This document shows positions 9,648 to 22,719 of a DNA stretch of 64,000 bases, in pieces. A program made the position numbers and the translations under genes. The notes beneath the pieces were generated by a model. It worked only from the letters and a program-made list of their open reading frames with translations. It was not told where the DNA came from and did no database searches. The stretch covers positions 930,001 through 994,000 of the forward strand of contig JALGAS010000004.1 of assembly GCA_023078685.1 (NCBI GenBank). Direction: 5' to 3'. The stretch comes from Neopestalotiopsis rosae. Lineage: Eukaryota > Ascomycota > Sordariomycetes > Amphisphaeriales > Sporocadaceae. Numbering within the stretch: the first letter of the stretch is position 1; every line of letters begins with the position of its first letter.

Positions 9648-11294
9648 ATGATGCTACAATCATTTACTGGCGGGCTTTGCATCCAGATGCTCTGCCTGGG
9701 TGCCGCATCGGTAAAATCCCACAAATCACTTCTATCTGACTGGCTGCTAATGACATCGACCAGCTATTCATCTATCGTATAGCTTTGATCTTTTATCGTC
9801 TTTGGTTTCATCCACTGCGTAAATTTCCAGGTTCATGGCTAAACGCCGTTTCGTCGCTCCCCTTTCGCTACCAGCACCACATTCAGGCTACATGGATCCG
9901 CCAGACTCGGGACATGCACGTTCGCTACGGATCCATCGTCCGCATCGCCCCCGATGTACTGGCAGTCGAGGGATCGGTCGCTTTTCCGCAAATGTACCAT
10001 CACCGTAGTGGTGGAAGCCCTGAATACCGGAAATCAAGCAATTTCTTCTTTCCTGGTGACGAGATCACCATCATTGGCGGCAATACGACAGAGGTCCATC
10101 GCCGACAACGCCGCCACATGGCTCACGCCTTCAGCGAGGCCGCAATGTATGAGCAGGAGCCCATCATCAAGTCTTACGTTGATCTTCTGATGACGAGATT
10201 GAAAGAGCGGGCCGCTGTTGGCGAGGCTTTCAATCTTGTGCACTGGCTCAACTTTGCCACTTTTGACATTATTGGCGACCTGGCATTTGCAGACTCGTTT
10301 GGAAGTCTTGCGTCAAGCAATTACCACCCCTGGGTGCTGGCCATATTCGAAAACGTCAAGGCCGCGAGCTACCGAGGTTTCCTGCGCGTATACCCCATCC
10401 TATCATTGCTGAATTATTTCAGACCTCCCAAGGCTATTCAGGAGGAACTGCAAAACCGACAGTATGCTGCCGCCAAGGCGCAGGCGCGCATGAGCTTGGG
10501 TGCAGAGCCCCAGGGTGGCCGACGCGACTTCATGACCTACATGCTCCGGGAGAATCGACACGGCGAAAAGGGCATGTCGGACATTGAGATCATGGCCAAT
10601 AGCGGCGTGCTTGTCGGGGCAGGTAGCGAGACCACGGCCACGGCCATGTCGGGCTTTTTCTTTTACGCTGCGCAGAATCCAGAGATTTTGGGGGCTCTCA
10701 AGCAAGAAATTCGCACGGCCTTTTCAGACGAGTCGGAGATCACTATGCGTTCTACCGAGAAACTCGCGTTCCTCAAGGCCTGTATCGAAGAGACACTGCG
10801 AGTCTATCCTCCGGCTGCGGAACTCCCACCTCGTGTATCTCCTGGTGACTATGTAGATGGTCATTATATTCCTGCAGGCGTAAGTCTATACCTTTCCTTA
10901 CGTTCTGACATTGATCGCGAGAGCTAACAAAGAACAGACACATATTACTGTATACCCATGGGCAGTCTTCCGCAGTCCCAAGCACTGGGTTGAGCCCGAT
11001 TCCTTCAGGCCGCAAAGATGGCTTGCCACGAGTCACCCTTTGTACGACCCCAAATACAGAGACGACAACAAGGCTGTTTTCAAACCATTCAGTCATGGAC
11101 CACGAGACTGTATTGGTAAGAACTTGGCTTATGCAGAATTGCGACTCATCATTGCACGATTCTTGTTCAATTTCGACTACGAATTGGCTGGAGATCATAC
11201 ATCGTGGCACGACAGTCAGCTGTGCTTCGGAGTTTGGGAAAAGGGCCCATTGACCGTGTCGCTGAAGGCACGGCCGGGTCTGTCGGCAGCTTAA
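9648..11294 (+). CDS. Cytochrome P450 monooxygenase (CYP65/isotrichodermin hydroxylase-like)
   Basis: Three exons, 9648-9710, 9764-10879 and 10938-11294, give 511 residues. Exon 1 supplies the membrane anchor that continues into exon 2 (LFIYRIALIFYRLWFHPL), followed by the proline-rich hinge LRKFPGSW. The I-helix oxygen motif is GVLVGAGSETTATA, the K-helix ExxR is EETLRVYP, and the heme loop is FSHGPRDCIGKNLA with the iron-ligand cysteine near residue 451. The overall pattern, including HRRQRRHMAHAFSE, is that of fungal CYP65-like enzymes such as isotrichodermin C-15 hydroxylase, which hydroxylate terpenoid or polyketide products at the ER. No biosynthetic core gene is adjacent, so the substrate is unknown. 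It appears intact. Confidence 0.92.
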
Positions 11295-11667
11295 CAAGTC
11301 GCTGTGGAATCGGTCCAGTATCGATAGGGAAGTGTGAACCAGACTACTGCACAGAAACATCAGTGGCGGACTGTACAATTACTTGAGACACATGTTATAA
11401 ACAAAGCAATTGATATTATATCGGGTATTATGAGCTAAAATCCGAAGTGAACAAAAGAGAATTCCGGACGCCATATCCATAAACGTCATCGAAAGGATGC
11501 ACCAACGAACCAGGAACCGGCCTTGGCAACGTGCAGAAGCGAGATTTGACCCAGCAGACGCTAGGCCGTGTGCCCCTGCCAAGACCCTGTATACTAGCAA
11601 CTAATCCAGAAGGCCCAATGGGGCACACTGCCTATAATCGCTATGCCCCAGTCCAAGTGTACGCCTC

Positions 11668-11673
11668 CACGTG
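11668..11673 (+). promoter_or_regulatory. CACGTG E-box upstream of acid phosphatase (Pho4/NUC-1-like)
   Basis: CACGTG followed by CG lies 267 bp upstream of the acid phosphatase start. Pho4/NUC-1 bHLH factors activate phosphatase genes through CACGTG under phosphate starvation. The link is inference from gene function. Confidence 0.4.
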
Positions 11674-11856
11674 CGCACTGCTCGACGACAATTGGATTGT
11701 TGGATATCGGCCTGTCAATATGTCTGTAATCGCTGCCAGACTACTGGTTCCTTGTCCGTCGGCGACCGCCTGCCAGATTCCCGATTCTGCGTTCCTGGGC
11801 CGAAGGTCAACAACTGCATCCGTTCTCCCAGCCCATGTTAGCTTGGATCGTCAGAG

Positions 11857-11864
11857 TATATATA
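11857..11864 (+). promoter_or_regulatory. TATA box of the acid phosphatase gene
   Basis: TATATATA sits 76 bp upstream of the start codon at 11940, a normal distance for a fungal TATA element with a short leader. Confidence 0.5.
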
Positions 11865-11939
11865 GCTGATTCCTTGGCATAGCAGTATGCATTTGCCATT
11901 TGATCCTGCACCACTTGAGCGCTCTTGATAATCGCAGTC

Positions 11940-14025
11940 ATGAAGTCAATTTTCACTGCCGCCGCCGCCGTCATAGCAGCCGACCTCGCGCTAGCTGCAC
12001 CCAAATTGCAGCACGACGTGCGCGACGTCGACGAGACCTACCCATATGTAGGCCCGGCCGTACCGGTCGGCGATTGGGTAGATCCGACCGTCAATGGCAA
12101 CGGCAAGGGATTCCCCCGGCTGGTCGAAGCGCCAGCAGTGCAGCCCGCGACGGCCAACCCTACCAACAACATCAATGTTGTGGCACTGGCCTATATCCCT
12201 AATGGAGTAAACATTCATTTCCAGACTCCATTCGGCCTTGGTGAAGCACCGGCCGTTCTCTGGGGACCTGCGCAGGACAATCTCACTCACAAGGCGACCG
12301 GCGCTTCCCGCACGTAAGTCATTTGCATCTCAAAGCTCAAGTTCATTACTCATAGCATCCTAGCTACGATCGCACTCCCCCGTGCTCAGAGGTCGTGGTC
12401 ACACAGTGCAGTCAATATTTCCATGATGTCCAGATTGGAGACTTGAAGGCAGATACGACCTACCACTACAAGATTGTAGCCGCCAACGGCACAACTGCTT
12501 CGGACGTCCTGAGCTTCACCACAGGCCGCGCGGCCGGTGATGCGAAGCCTTTTACCATTGCCGTCTTGAATGACATGGGCTACACCAATGCCGGTGGAAC
12601 CCATAAGCAGCTCCTCAAGGCGGCGTCTGGCACGGATGGAATCGCCTTTGCTTGGCATGGCGGCGATATCAGCTATGCGGATGACTGGTACTCAGGCATC
12701 CTTCCGTGCGAGGATGACTGGCCGGTCTGCTATAATGGTACTTCGACTGAGCTTCCGGGCGGAGACCCCATCCCGGCCGAGTACCTGGTCCCGCTACCGG
12801 CAGGTGAGATTGCCAATCAAGGCGGACCGCAGGGTGGTGACATGAGCGTTCTTTACGAGTCGAACTGGGACTTGTGGCAGCAGTGGACCAACAACCTGAC
12901 GACCAAGATTCCCTACATGGTGCTGCCGGGGAATCACGAAGCAGCATGTGCCGAGTTTGATGGCCCCAACAATGAGTTGTCCGCCTATCTCGACGAAGAC
13001 AAGGCCAACTCGACTGCTGCCGAGAGCACCCTGACATACTACAGCTGCCCTCCATCCCAGAGAAACTACACCGCCTACCAGCACCGATTCCGCATGCCCG
13101 GCGCAGAGACGGGCGGCGTGAGCAACTTTTGGTACTCGTTCGACTACGGCCTGGCCCACTTCATCTCCATCAACGGCGAGACCGACTACCCGTACAGCCC
13201 CGAGTGGCCCTTTGTGCGCGACCTGTCCAGCAACGAGACGCACCCACTGGAGAACGAGACGTACATCACCGACAGCGGGCCCTTTGGCGCCATTGACGGC
13301 AGCTGGAAGACCAAGGAGAACTATGAGCAGTACCAGTGGTTCGCAAAAGATCTGGCCAGTGTGAACCGGACCGAGACGCCTTGGGTCATTGTCATGAGCC
13401 ATCGGCCCATGTACAGCACCGAGACGTCTTCGTACCAGACGTACATTCGCAACGCTTTTGAGGGTCTGATGCTGGAGCATGGAGTTGATCTATACCTTTC
13501 TGGGTGAGTGCCAAGCTGAGAATCAGTCGTACTTTGATATTATTTATGCTAATTTGTTCTAGGCACATTCATTGGTATGAGCGCCTATGGCCAATGGGCG
13601 CAAATGGGACCATCGACTATGCTAGTGTAGCTACGGGCAAAAACAACACCTACTACACCAATCCCGGTGTCTCCATGACGCACATCATTAACGGCAGTAA
13701 GTAACATCTTTCGTATATACATTCTCAAATTTAGCATGCAAAGCTATGCTCGGACAATTAGGCTGTAATCATATTCCGTCTATGGTGGCTGTGGACTGAC
13801 AATCTGACAGTGGCTGGAAACATTGAGAGTCACAGCACACTGGACGCCGGAGAAAGTGTCGCTAATATCACGGCGGTCCTCGACGACAAGCACTACGGAT
13901 TTAGCAAATTGAGCGTCGTCAGCGCCCAGGAACTCAAGTGGCAGTTTGTGAGAGGTGACGGAGGGGTCGTAGGAGACGAGTTGACATTATTGAAGAAGAC
14001 CTCTTGTAAGAGCAAGCAGAGGTAA
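11940..14025 (+). CDS. Secreted purple acid phosphatase
   Basis: Four exons, 11940-12313, 12364-13503, 13563-13696 and 13811-14025, give 620 residues, close to the roughly 614 of Aspergillus secreted acid phosphatases. A signal peptide (MKSIFTAAAAVIAADLALA) is followed by an N-terminal fibronectin-like domain (DLKADTTYHYKIVAAN) and the metallophosphoesterase domain. Metal ligands are visible in VLNDMGY, GGDISYADDWY, LPGNHE, MSHRPMY and GHIHWYERLWP; the last motif is split by the 13504-13562 intron and is typical of purple acid phosphatases. There are several N-glycosylation sequons. The enzyme releases phosphate from organic esters outside the cell. The upstream CACGTG suggests phosphate control. 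The gene looks intact. Confidence 0.93.
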
Positions 14026-14089
14026 ATTATCAAAGTATCTTCTTATGTACTCAAGTATAAAGGAAAAATAAATTTCTGCACTCTTAAAG

Positions 14090-17000
14090 TTAGTCCTGCG
14101 AGCCTTTTCGCAGTAGCTCCAGTACTGCGTTGGTATGCCGGCTCGGGTTACTGCTGATCTCCTCTATGGCGTCCAGGATCTGCTCATGATCTACCCCTGC
14201 TTCAATAAACATTTCCACTCCACGCTCATCTCCATACCCACAAAAGTCCACAAATACCGATTTTCCCATGTCATCCTCTTCATTTGCGTCGAAGTAATCG
14301 CTCTGAAGCACCCATCGTAGGACACCATAGTTGCCCGAAGACCTACTGTATCTGACAACGTCATGTAGTCTGAGTTTGAGCTCGTGCAGCCTTCGTAGGA
14401 TGTCGATCCTGTTGTTGTTGTACGCATATAGGATAAAGAAACCAAAAGTGTACTTCGACAACTGGAAAGGCCATATCGCGGGTTCCATAAGAAGTGAAGC
14501 GGCGAGGTCCTTGTTCGTCAAAGCTAAGAAGTGGAAATACGTTTCAAGCGTCTGCTCCACTAGTTCCTGGCTCGTCGGCAAAGAATTCTTCACGAGAGGT
14601 TGATGTCTGACAAGGCACCGGTACAACTCTTCCAGCAGTGGATGCTCTAATAAGATGTCTGGTTTGTGGACATATATGATACGAGTCAAGCCAGAATGAA
14701 AGAGTTTCCACAGTAGCAGTCCATCCTGTGTACGGAAGCAAGTCTGCAGTAACTGGATTTGGCCATCGGATGGCAGCTCCAGTAATCCAGTCTCTACAAG
14801 CATCTCCAAAATGTTCCTTCTGTCTTTCTCGGCCTGATAGCCTGACATTGCACATGCGATGGTAGTGCGACCGATTAGGCCGCTGGGACGGGGCCAGTGG
14901 TCATCCCAATCTTGAGGCCAATCGTTCATTGTCGCATTGACATCGACCTGACAGGCCAGCAGAATTTCGACTGCCTTGGCATCGCCTGCATAACATGCGT
15001 AGTGCAGGAGACTCGCTTGCATCCTGTCACAACCATGGAGGCGTGCTGATTTGAGTCTCAACATACGATGCACCAGCGTACTTGGGACCTTTCCGATAGC
15101 CGACATGATACAGCACTGATCGTTGGCGTTTGTGTTCGACACATTGACTTCATAGTCGTCTAGGATTCGTAACATGATTTTGATGTCTCCAGCCTCGGCA
15201 GCGTAATGAAATGGCGTCATGCCCTGAGAGTCTTCCTCATCTACAGAATCTGTGATAGGTAAAAGAAAAGTTGCCATCTCTGTGCAACCACCGTACACCG
15301 CGGCATGTAGTGGGCACTGCCCATATCGGTCTTTCATATTGAATTCTGCGCTTCCGATGCCTTCCTTCGTGGAGAGAATCATTTGCGCAATCCTGCCCTG
15401 GTCATGGCGCAGAGCTAGGTGAAATGGGCGGTTTCCGTTTCCACATGACTCGTTAAGATTGAGATTCGAGGGACAATGTTGAAGATACAAACGAATCATC
15501 TCTTCCCTTCCATACAGTATAGCAAGTGATAGGCCAGTGCTTTCATCTGGGCCTGCTTCATTACAGTATGGTTCATTCTCTGGAAGTCGGGCTATAAAGA
15601 CATTAACGATGTCCAAATGACCCTTTCTTACAGCTTGTCCTAGAGCAGACCATTCATTCGAGTCGCGATGCCAGGGATCCACGCCCTCCTGACTCAGTAG
15701 AAGGTCGACGAGATCCGAATGACCTTTGAGACTGGCAATGATCAAAGCAGTCTGATTATCGTGTGTGGCCGAGAGAAGATTGACATCGGCTCCAGAGCTC
15801 AAAAGGTACTTGCAAATCTCAAAGTGACCTTGCTGGGCTGCAAGGTATAAGGCATGCGCGCCATTGTACGTCGTCGATGGGGCATTGACATCTGCTCCGT
15901 TCCTGACCAGATATTTGACCAGCGCCAAATCACCGTTTACAACGGCGGATCCAAGACCCCTGCGTCTCGAGCCAGATGGAGGTGCATCGGGAAATCTGAT
16001 TTTAGTTCCCTCAGAATGTACGTTTTCCTCATGCTTCACGAGTTTCTCCTCAGTAGAAAACCCGATCGAATTGGCGTAGCAAGGCTCTTCTTCGCAGCGG
16101 AATGGGGTGTCATGTTCCTGGACATGCCGGTCACGTTGCTTACTTTCCGCGAAGCCTGTGAAGTAGTTCTCACACCACGGTCTTGGACATTTGTAATTGA
16201 GCGGTCCATAGAAGACGTCCAGTTCACTGCCTCCATGTTCGTCTCTTTCGAGAGATTGAGCAGTTTCGATGCCCACCTGCGCTGCTTTTATCATCAACCC
16301 TATACCTGGAATAGAGGCGTAACGCTCTCGTGGGTCTTGAGGAAGTTCAAGAAACCAATCGATGGCCGGATGGCCTACATCGGCTGCGGGGGCTGTGGCT
16401 TTCCGCGTTTGTCGTTGAGACAACTTCCTGATTTTCATGGCAGCGGATTCGATTTCATCTTGGTCTCCTTCCTGTGAAAGCTGCATTTGTCTTATGGTAA
16501 ATGCAAAATGATCATACCAAAATGCGAATGCGTAGTCGTGTAAGCCAAGGTAACCCGTCGCTATGGCATGGCCAAGAGTTTCTTTGCTTGAGGTCTGGCT
16601 GAGGCACCTTGACCCAAGATAGAGTCCACAGAAACGGGCCATTTTCCTATGCTCTGCGCCTAGAGAAACTCGACCAGTCTGAACGAGGAATCTGCACGAT
16701 ATTTTCAGCTTTATGAACATGGAGTCTCACTTGCCTTGACCTTATCACTGAGACCAGGCTTCCGAAAAGAAAATTGAAGATTGGGACAAACCTGAGCAAC
16801 GTGCTATGTACAAGGTGAATCGTGTCGTTAGCATTATTTTGTACACCTCGTGGGCCCACACTGTCTACCAGAGATCGACAAAGCGTTTTACAATGAACTA
16901 GGAGCCGTGCATCGGGATCGGATTTCTCGTGGTCAACGTCGATACAAAACATGGCCTGTATCTCTTTCCAGCGAAGAGGGCGCTCTGCAACTGCTACCAA

Positions 17001-19068
17001 ATTGATGATATGGGTGGCAGCGTGTCGCTCGGATATTCTGGGATTGTCAAAAACATTTACTACCACACGCTCGTATCTATTGACACCATTAGCGCCAACT
17101 GATCACTTTATGGTGCTCAAATGATTTGCGATGGGGTGTGCTAACGCTTCTTTCAAGCCTTTGGGGAAGACATCAGCATGAAGCTCTTGTTTCAGGCCGG
17201 CCACCGACACTTGGTGGAATAAGTTGCTCAGGACGATTTTAGTGTACAGAAACATGCCTTTGTATCGTTAGTCTACAAAATGAGTTACGAAATCTGTTCG
17301 AAATACTTACCCTTGGACTGTTTTCGAATCCCGTCGGCGATCAAGGAGCGGATATCTTTTTGGATCTGAAACTTCTCGGATATCTTCTGTATCATTACCT
17401 CGGCATAAGCCTCAATATCGGCGGAATGGGCTGGCGATTTCTCAAGGTTCACTGAGGGAAAACCATCGAACTTGCGATCGAGAATCCCGTCTCGTTGCCC
17501 ACTCACGAGGATTCGCAGACTCGACTGATAACCATCCTGTTCATCGCTTGAGGTATCAGATGAGCAAAGCGAGAATAAAGCATCCAATATATTCTCGCAC
17601 TCCGTCGAGGTGCTCGAAGAAGAAATTTCGACGCACTCATCGAGACCATCGAGAACAAAACGGCAGGACTTCTGAGCTCGTACGATAACCTGTAGTATTT
17701 CCAACAACTTACTAGTTGACCTGATCTTCGGTTGGTCTGTGGCACAGCATTGGCTGTAGACATAGTCAATTATGCCATCATCTTGCCGAATCAGCTGCGC
17801 AACTGCCGATGCCAGAAAGGCAGCCAGATTCTGCTTCTGTCGTTCCGTATGCTTGAAGTAGAAGTAGACGAGGGAAAAGGCTGGAGTCCCATCCGATGTG
17901 AATCTTATTTGCTGCAAGTAATGTATGATCCTTGATACTAGGATGGATTTGCCTAGATTTCAGTGATCAGCCTCGAAAACTCAAGCTTCATGAAATGTAC
18001 CGCCGAACCTGCTCCTGGAATGCCATTCAGATACAATATGTTCTGCGCCCCAAATCCGAGCCATTCTTGAAAAACATCATCTGTCAGTACCCATCTACCG
18101 GAATCGGAGGTTCGCCACTGCTCGACCGCATGTTCGTAATCCATCAAGTAGTCGGGGGGATCAAGCTTGGAGAGAATGTCGTTGATCCTGAGCTTCTTTG
18201 ATGCCTTCTCTTGCTGTGCGACACGCTCAAATTCGGCATCGTCCCGCTCTTTCATATGCTTTGCGAAAGTCACTATGTGGTCCTCTACGTCTCCACGGAT
18301 ATCTTGAAGTTCAGCATGGACTGCAGTCAACTTCTCTTCAGTAAGCAGATCTCTATGCCGCTTCATACTATTCAAGATTGGACCAAAACGCGTTTTGAAA
18401 GTCTTCCACGACGAATGGAATACTTGTTTCCATGCTTCTCTGCATGAGCTTTTTTTTTCGATAGAGCTTGTGCATAGAGAACCCATTTGACTTACCTGGC
18501 CTGGCAAATACCTGAACAGCAATAGTGTGAAATTCAAGTATGTCGCAATAATAACTCTCCAGGTACGAGATAATGAAAGGGTATCGCTTGAAAAGGCTTT
18601 GATATTGCTTTAAGGGTGGCAATATTTCACCAATCTCGGCGTAGGTCTCCAGAATCGTATCCAAGCTGTCTAGCCATGTGTTCGCAATCTGTCACGTCCA
18701 ATTAGAACGTTCTCACGAAGATTTCCTAGCCTTCGACTGACCGACAAGAGAAATTTGATAGGTCCCTATGAATTGTTAGTGTCGAATTTCCTAAGAGGTG
18801 ACTCTTGAAACTTATATACCCAGATAAGAGCAACTGTGCTATCCACATTTAGGTAGACCTCAACCACCTGGCCTAATTGCCCCATTGCTTCGAGGAATTT
18901 TGACAGTCTGTTCATATGTCGCAGGCGTCTCTTGGCGCCCCAACGACGTTGGATGTCAGCAATGGTCTTCTCAACATCATCTCGTGAACATCCGGATAAT
19001 ACGCCACGTTGTTCAAACGGTAATGTGGCCTGAAGTCGGGCCTTGGCCTGTTCGAAAACCGAGTCCAT
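14090..19068 (-). CDS. NLR-like STAND receptor: N domain, NACHT, C2H2-like fingers, ankyrin repeats
   Basis: Eight exons fit in frame: 18820-19068, 18742-18765, 18496-18688, 18009-18437, 17311-17952, 17146-17257, 16792-17076, 14090-16691; 1511 residues. The N-terminal about 200 residues (RWGAKRRLRHMNRLSKFLEAM; VALIWGPIKFLL) resemble the DUF7708-type N domain of fungal NLRs. The NACHT P-loop GIPGAGKS (about 294-301) is split by an intron; Walker B is RFVLDGLDEC (about 396-405). A GPIID-type winged helix follows to about 645. Two finger-like pairs, C813/C818/H834/H838 and C844/C849/H865/H870, precede roughly ten ankyrin repeats from about 886. Fungal NLRs act in heterokaryon incompatibility and non-self recognition in the cytosol. 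The 24-nt exon is well supported by frame and by family sequence. No lesions are seen. Confidence 0.87.
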
Positions 19069-19555
19069 GATGATTAAAGCCGGATGACTGTGCTGAAAAC
19101 CATTATCGGAATCCGATTGAACAGGAATTCTGACAATCAATAGATGTCAAGCAACGGCTGACGAGTTGTTGCCCCGCTCCATGCACCTCCCTGCTGCCTG
19201 TTGCTCTCAAGGCAGGCTGTGCAGACTCGAATGTGCCTTGCTCAAATTGCGACCAATCATGTTAAAAAGTGGCTGGATGCAAATGCTGCCCGACTTCCAA
19301 CAGCCCGATTGTCCACCTAGATTTGGTGACTCCGAACCTATCGATTTTGGCAACATAAGTGGGTCGCATTTTGTGTGACAGACTGATAAGTGTCCAGAGA
19401 AGTGACGAAGACCGAAAGAATACTCATTTCTTCGTGGTGAAGCAGCATGTTGTAGGCTTTGATGTAAAAACATTGAGCGGGCTGTCGAAACTTATCCAAG
19501 CGGCCAGCATTAGTGTGCTAAATATGTTGATCGAGCGCCTGTCTCGCTAATCACC
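19069..19555. promoter_or_regulatory. Shared divergent promoter of NLR-like and SNF2-like genes
   Basis: The two start codons (19068 minus, 19556 plus) are 487 bp apart with no gene between them, so the two genes probably share control elements. No specific operator is recognised. Confidence 0.45.
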
Positions 19556-22500
19556 ATGTTCCAAATCAAGCGCCAAGGGAGCCCCGCCGATGCCGAAAGG
19601 AGCGCTAAACGTGTGCACTTGATTGCGGACACTCCCGTTGACGATGAGAGTCTTACAGAGCCTAAGAGGTCTGTCAAATCATGCACCTCTAACAGCTTTA
19701 GTAACGAACCTACTTGTTCAGATGGGGACGAAATCATCTGCTACGGCTCCGTAAGTACCCCTTGTGACATTGAACATCGATATAGCGCTGATTGTCGGCC
19801 AAGCTATGTGAAAGCGAGGCCCGGTTTCTGCCACGAGCGCAAACGAGGATCCGAAAATCCTTGCCCAGAAATATCGAATATCACCTAGGAAGCATTGAAC
19901 TCTATAAACGCGAACTTTCTATTCACTTGCACGAACTAGGTCCGGTCGCTCTTCTTGATCTTGTTACCGCCAAGATCATACAACAGATCTCTGAGCAGCC
20001 TTTGGTCCAGACAACGGCCATTATAAGCGCGGATTACTTGGGCAAGAAACGTCCCTTCGAGTCTCAAACAACTTCATTCCCATTTTCAATCAATATTATT
20101 GGGCCGAAGTCTTCAGCCGAAATGATCGGTGAATTACTGGCCCGCAATGATGCATTTTTGCAGCATCCTCGTTGGCTGCAAAATGGCATCCGATACATAA
20201 ACCCGCAATATTATCCTTCCGATCTAGACCTTACAGATTATGTCGGTATGAGTGAGAAAGAGCTAAAAGGCTTACTGCTTTCAGACGAGGTAGAGAACGT
20301 CTTGGCCTCTCTGGATGGTGACGGCGTCGAGGAGGACGTCGACCTGATCGACTTGAAATCAGAACTGAAACCGTTCGTTAGCACACCTCAAGGACAAGTC
20401 GCAGGGTCTAACGACGCTCATATCGCTAATAATGGTTACAGGCACCAACGTGTAGCTCTTGGATTTATCAGACAAAGAGAGTCTGTAGAAGTATGCGAGA
20501 AGCGCCACGCTGAACTTCGGCTCATGATGAATCTACCGTAAGCAAGCCATGGGGGCAGCCAGTCGTACAGAGAGTCTAATTCATGCTTCAGTGCTGTTGA
20601 CAAGATGATGCACATCAACACTGGAGGTATACTGGCGGACGTGATGGGCTTGGGGAAAACGTTGACCATGCTCTGCACGATCCGGAGAACAAGAGACCAA
20701 GCCGAAGACTACCGACTCTCTCAGATCAGTCTAGGGAGGCATGAGACGGCCCTTCATGTCACACAAGCAACACTAGTCGTTGTAACCTCAATTCGTGAGT
20801 GCTTCATTGTCATCCTCGGTTCGCTGTACTAACGCCCGATGTTATTAGAGGTCTTGGAGGTATGGACGAAAGATTTGCAAACGTAAGCTGGCTAGGGAGC
20901 TTGTTGTTTCTATCTTGCTTACAAACTCAATAGACATTTCAGAGATGGGGCCTTGGATACAGTCGTGTTCCATGGTCAACGTCGCACCAGTAATCCTATG
21001 GACTTAACCAAACAACATCTCGTGTTGACCACGTACGGCACTCTGGTTGCAGACGCGAAGGGTCCTAGGACCTTACAAAAGATGGCTTGGTACCGAGTGA
21101 TTCTGGACGAAGGTATGTTGTTCCACATTACACCACGATTGGTTTCTCTCTGAAATGAATATAGCACACGTGATAAGCAACAAAACCTCCCTTAGCTCGA
21201 TAGCTGCAGCAGGGTTAGTCGCTGAGAAACGGTGGTGTGTGACCGGCACACCTATTCAAAATCAACTCGAGGACCTGGCATCCCTACTGAGGTTTCTTCA
21301 TGTACGATCCTTCGGTGACCCGGCCATATTCGGAAAGCACATCCTTGAACCTCTACGCAGTGATTCAATCGACAAGTCCCGCAACTTGAGAGCTTTACTT
21401 CAAACAATTTGTCTACGAAGAAACGAGACGTACCTGGGCCTTTCAGAACCAACATATGAGATCAAGAGCATTCATTTCTCAGCGCATGAAAGGATACTGT
21501 ATACAGCCGCTCAAGACCATGGTCGCCGAGAAATAGACGAGATTGTTAGTGGTAACTCGCAGAGGAAGAGACACACGATTCAATTCAGCACAATCATGAG
21601 ACTTCGGCGGCTGTGCAATCATGGAACGTTCACTCTGGGGGCGGAACCCAAATGCGACTCCTGTGATGTTGCTGATGAAGACAGACTCGCCCTTCTAAGT
21701 GGTTGTGCGATCTGTCCAGATTGCTCCAGAAGCCTCGGAGATTCTGCTGTGTCTACCCCGCGGAAGAAAACTTCTAAAATTGCTCTTACTCCTTTACCTC
21801 ACAGGGATGCGCAAATGATGGACGTGGACATTACAGCAGGTTTGTCCCAAGTTCAAAATGATTCCATTTTTGAATCTGAACCTCCGTTTTCAAGTAAGCT
21901 TGAAGCTGTGGTGGAGGATCTGACTCACTGGAATCATGGCTCTAAGAGGTCAAGACTCCCATTCCAAACTTCTGTTTTGATTTATTCCGCGAGATCTAAC
22001 ATCTTTCAGTCTAGTTTTCTCTTTTTGGACATCAACGCTTGACTTACTACAATCGATGATTGAAGAGCATCGATTGTCATACTTGAAAATAGATGGTCGC
22101 GTGAGTCACGATGAGCGACGACGTATCTTGGAAGAATTCAGTCAACACGAAGGACCAGCAATCCTCTTGATGTCTATCAAAACGGGCGCTGTTGGGTGCG
22201 TAAAACGGCTAAGCTTGCTCAACGTCGATCAGAAGGACTAATCAAAGGTTAAAGACTGAACATAACTGCTGCGAATCGCATCCACATCATCGAACCACAG
22301 TGGAATCCATCAGTAGAGCATCAAGCCATTGCAAGAGTCCTGCGTATGGGACAACGGCGGCCAGTAACGATCATCCGGTATATCGTGAAAAATACTGTAG
22401 AAGAGGTTAGTGTTGTTCTACTTCTTTATTGTACCAAGAACTCGTTCGCTGAAATCAAAACAGGCCATTGCCGCATCACAGAAGAGGAAGACGAAACTGG

Positions 22501-22634
22501 CAAAGATCACGTTGGACAGCGACCCCTCTGACAAGAGCATCCTTAGCGCAATTAAGGTAAGTCATATCATTAACGTTGAATGTTGCACTAACGTCGTCCA
22601 GGATTTCGAATTTGTTCTTAAAAGGACTATGTAA
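19556..22634 (+). CDS. SNF2-family DNA-dependent ATPase (Rad5/HLTF-like subgroup)
   Basis: Ten exons join in frame to 863 residues: 19556-19750, 19804-20537, 20592-20794, 20849-20882, 20934-21112, 21165-21948, 22010-22195, 22255-22405, 22464-22556, 22602-22634. Motif I is ADVMGLGKT (residues 325-333). The DEAH box is assembled across the 21113-21164 intron as ILDEAHVISN. Motif III is WCVTGTPIQN. The C-terminal lobe has LKIDGRVSHDERR, LLMSIKTGAVGLNITAANR and the arginine-finger motif ARVLRMGQRRP. Between the lobes a CDSC...CAICPDC segment recalls a worn RING finger. No HIRAN domain is evident. Such enzymes remodel chromatin or stalled forks in the nucleus. It is divergent from the NLR-like gene and ends 85 bp from the next stop codon. 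All core motifs are intact. Confidence 0.88.
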
Positions 22635-22719
22635 ACAATAGCTTTATGTTTGTCTTATACATGAATCTTCCAGGCTCCACATGTCTCCTATATAGCCTTG
22701 TCATGGTCCACCGTTCCAT

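Larger units (their letters stand above)
11295..11939. other. Intergenic region and promoter of the acid phosphatase
   Basis: No gene. It contains the E-box and TATA element listed separately. Confidence 0.45.
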
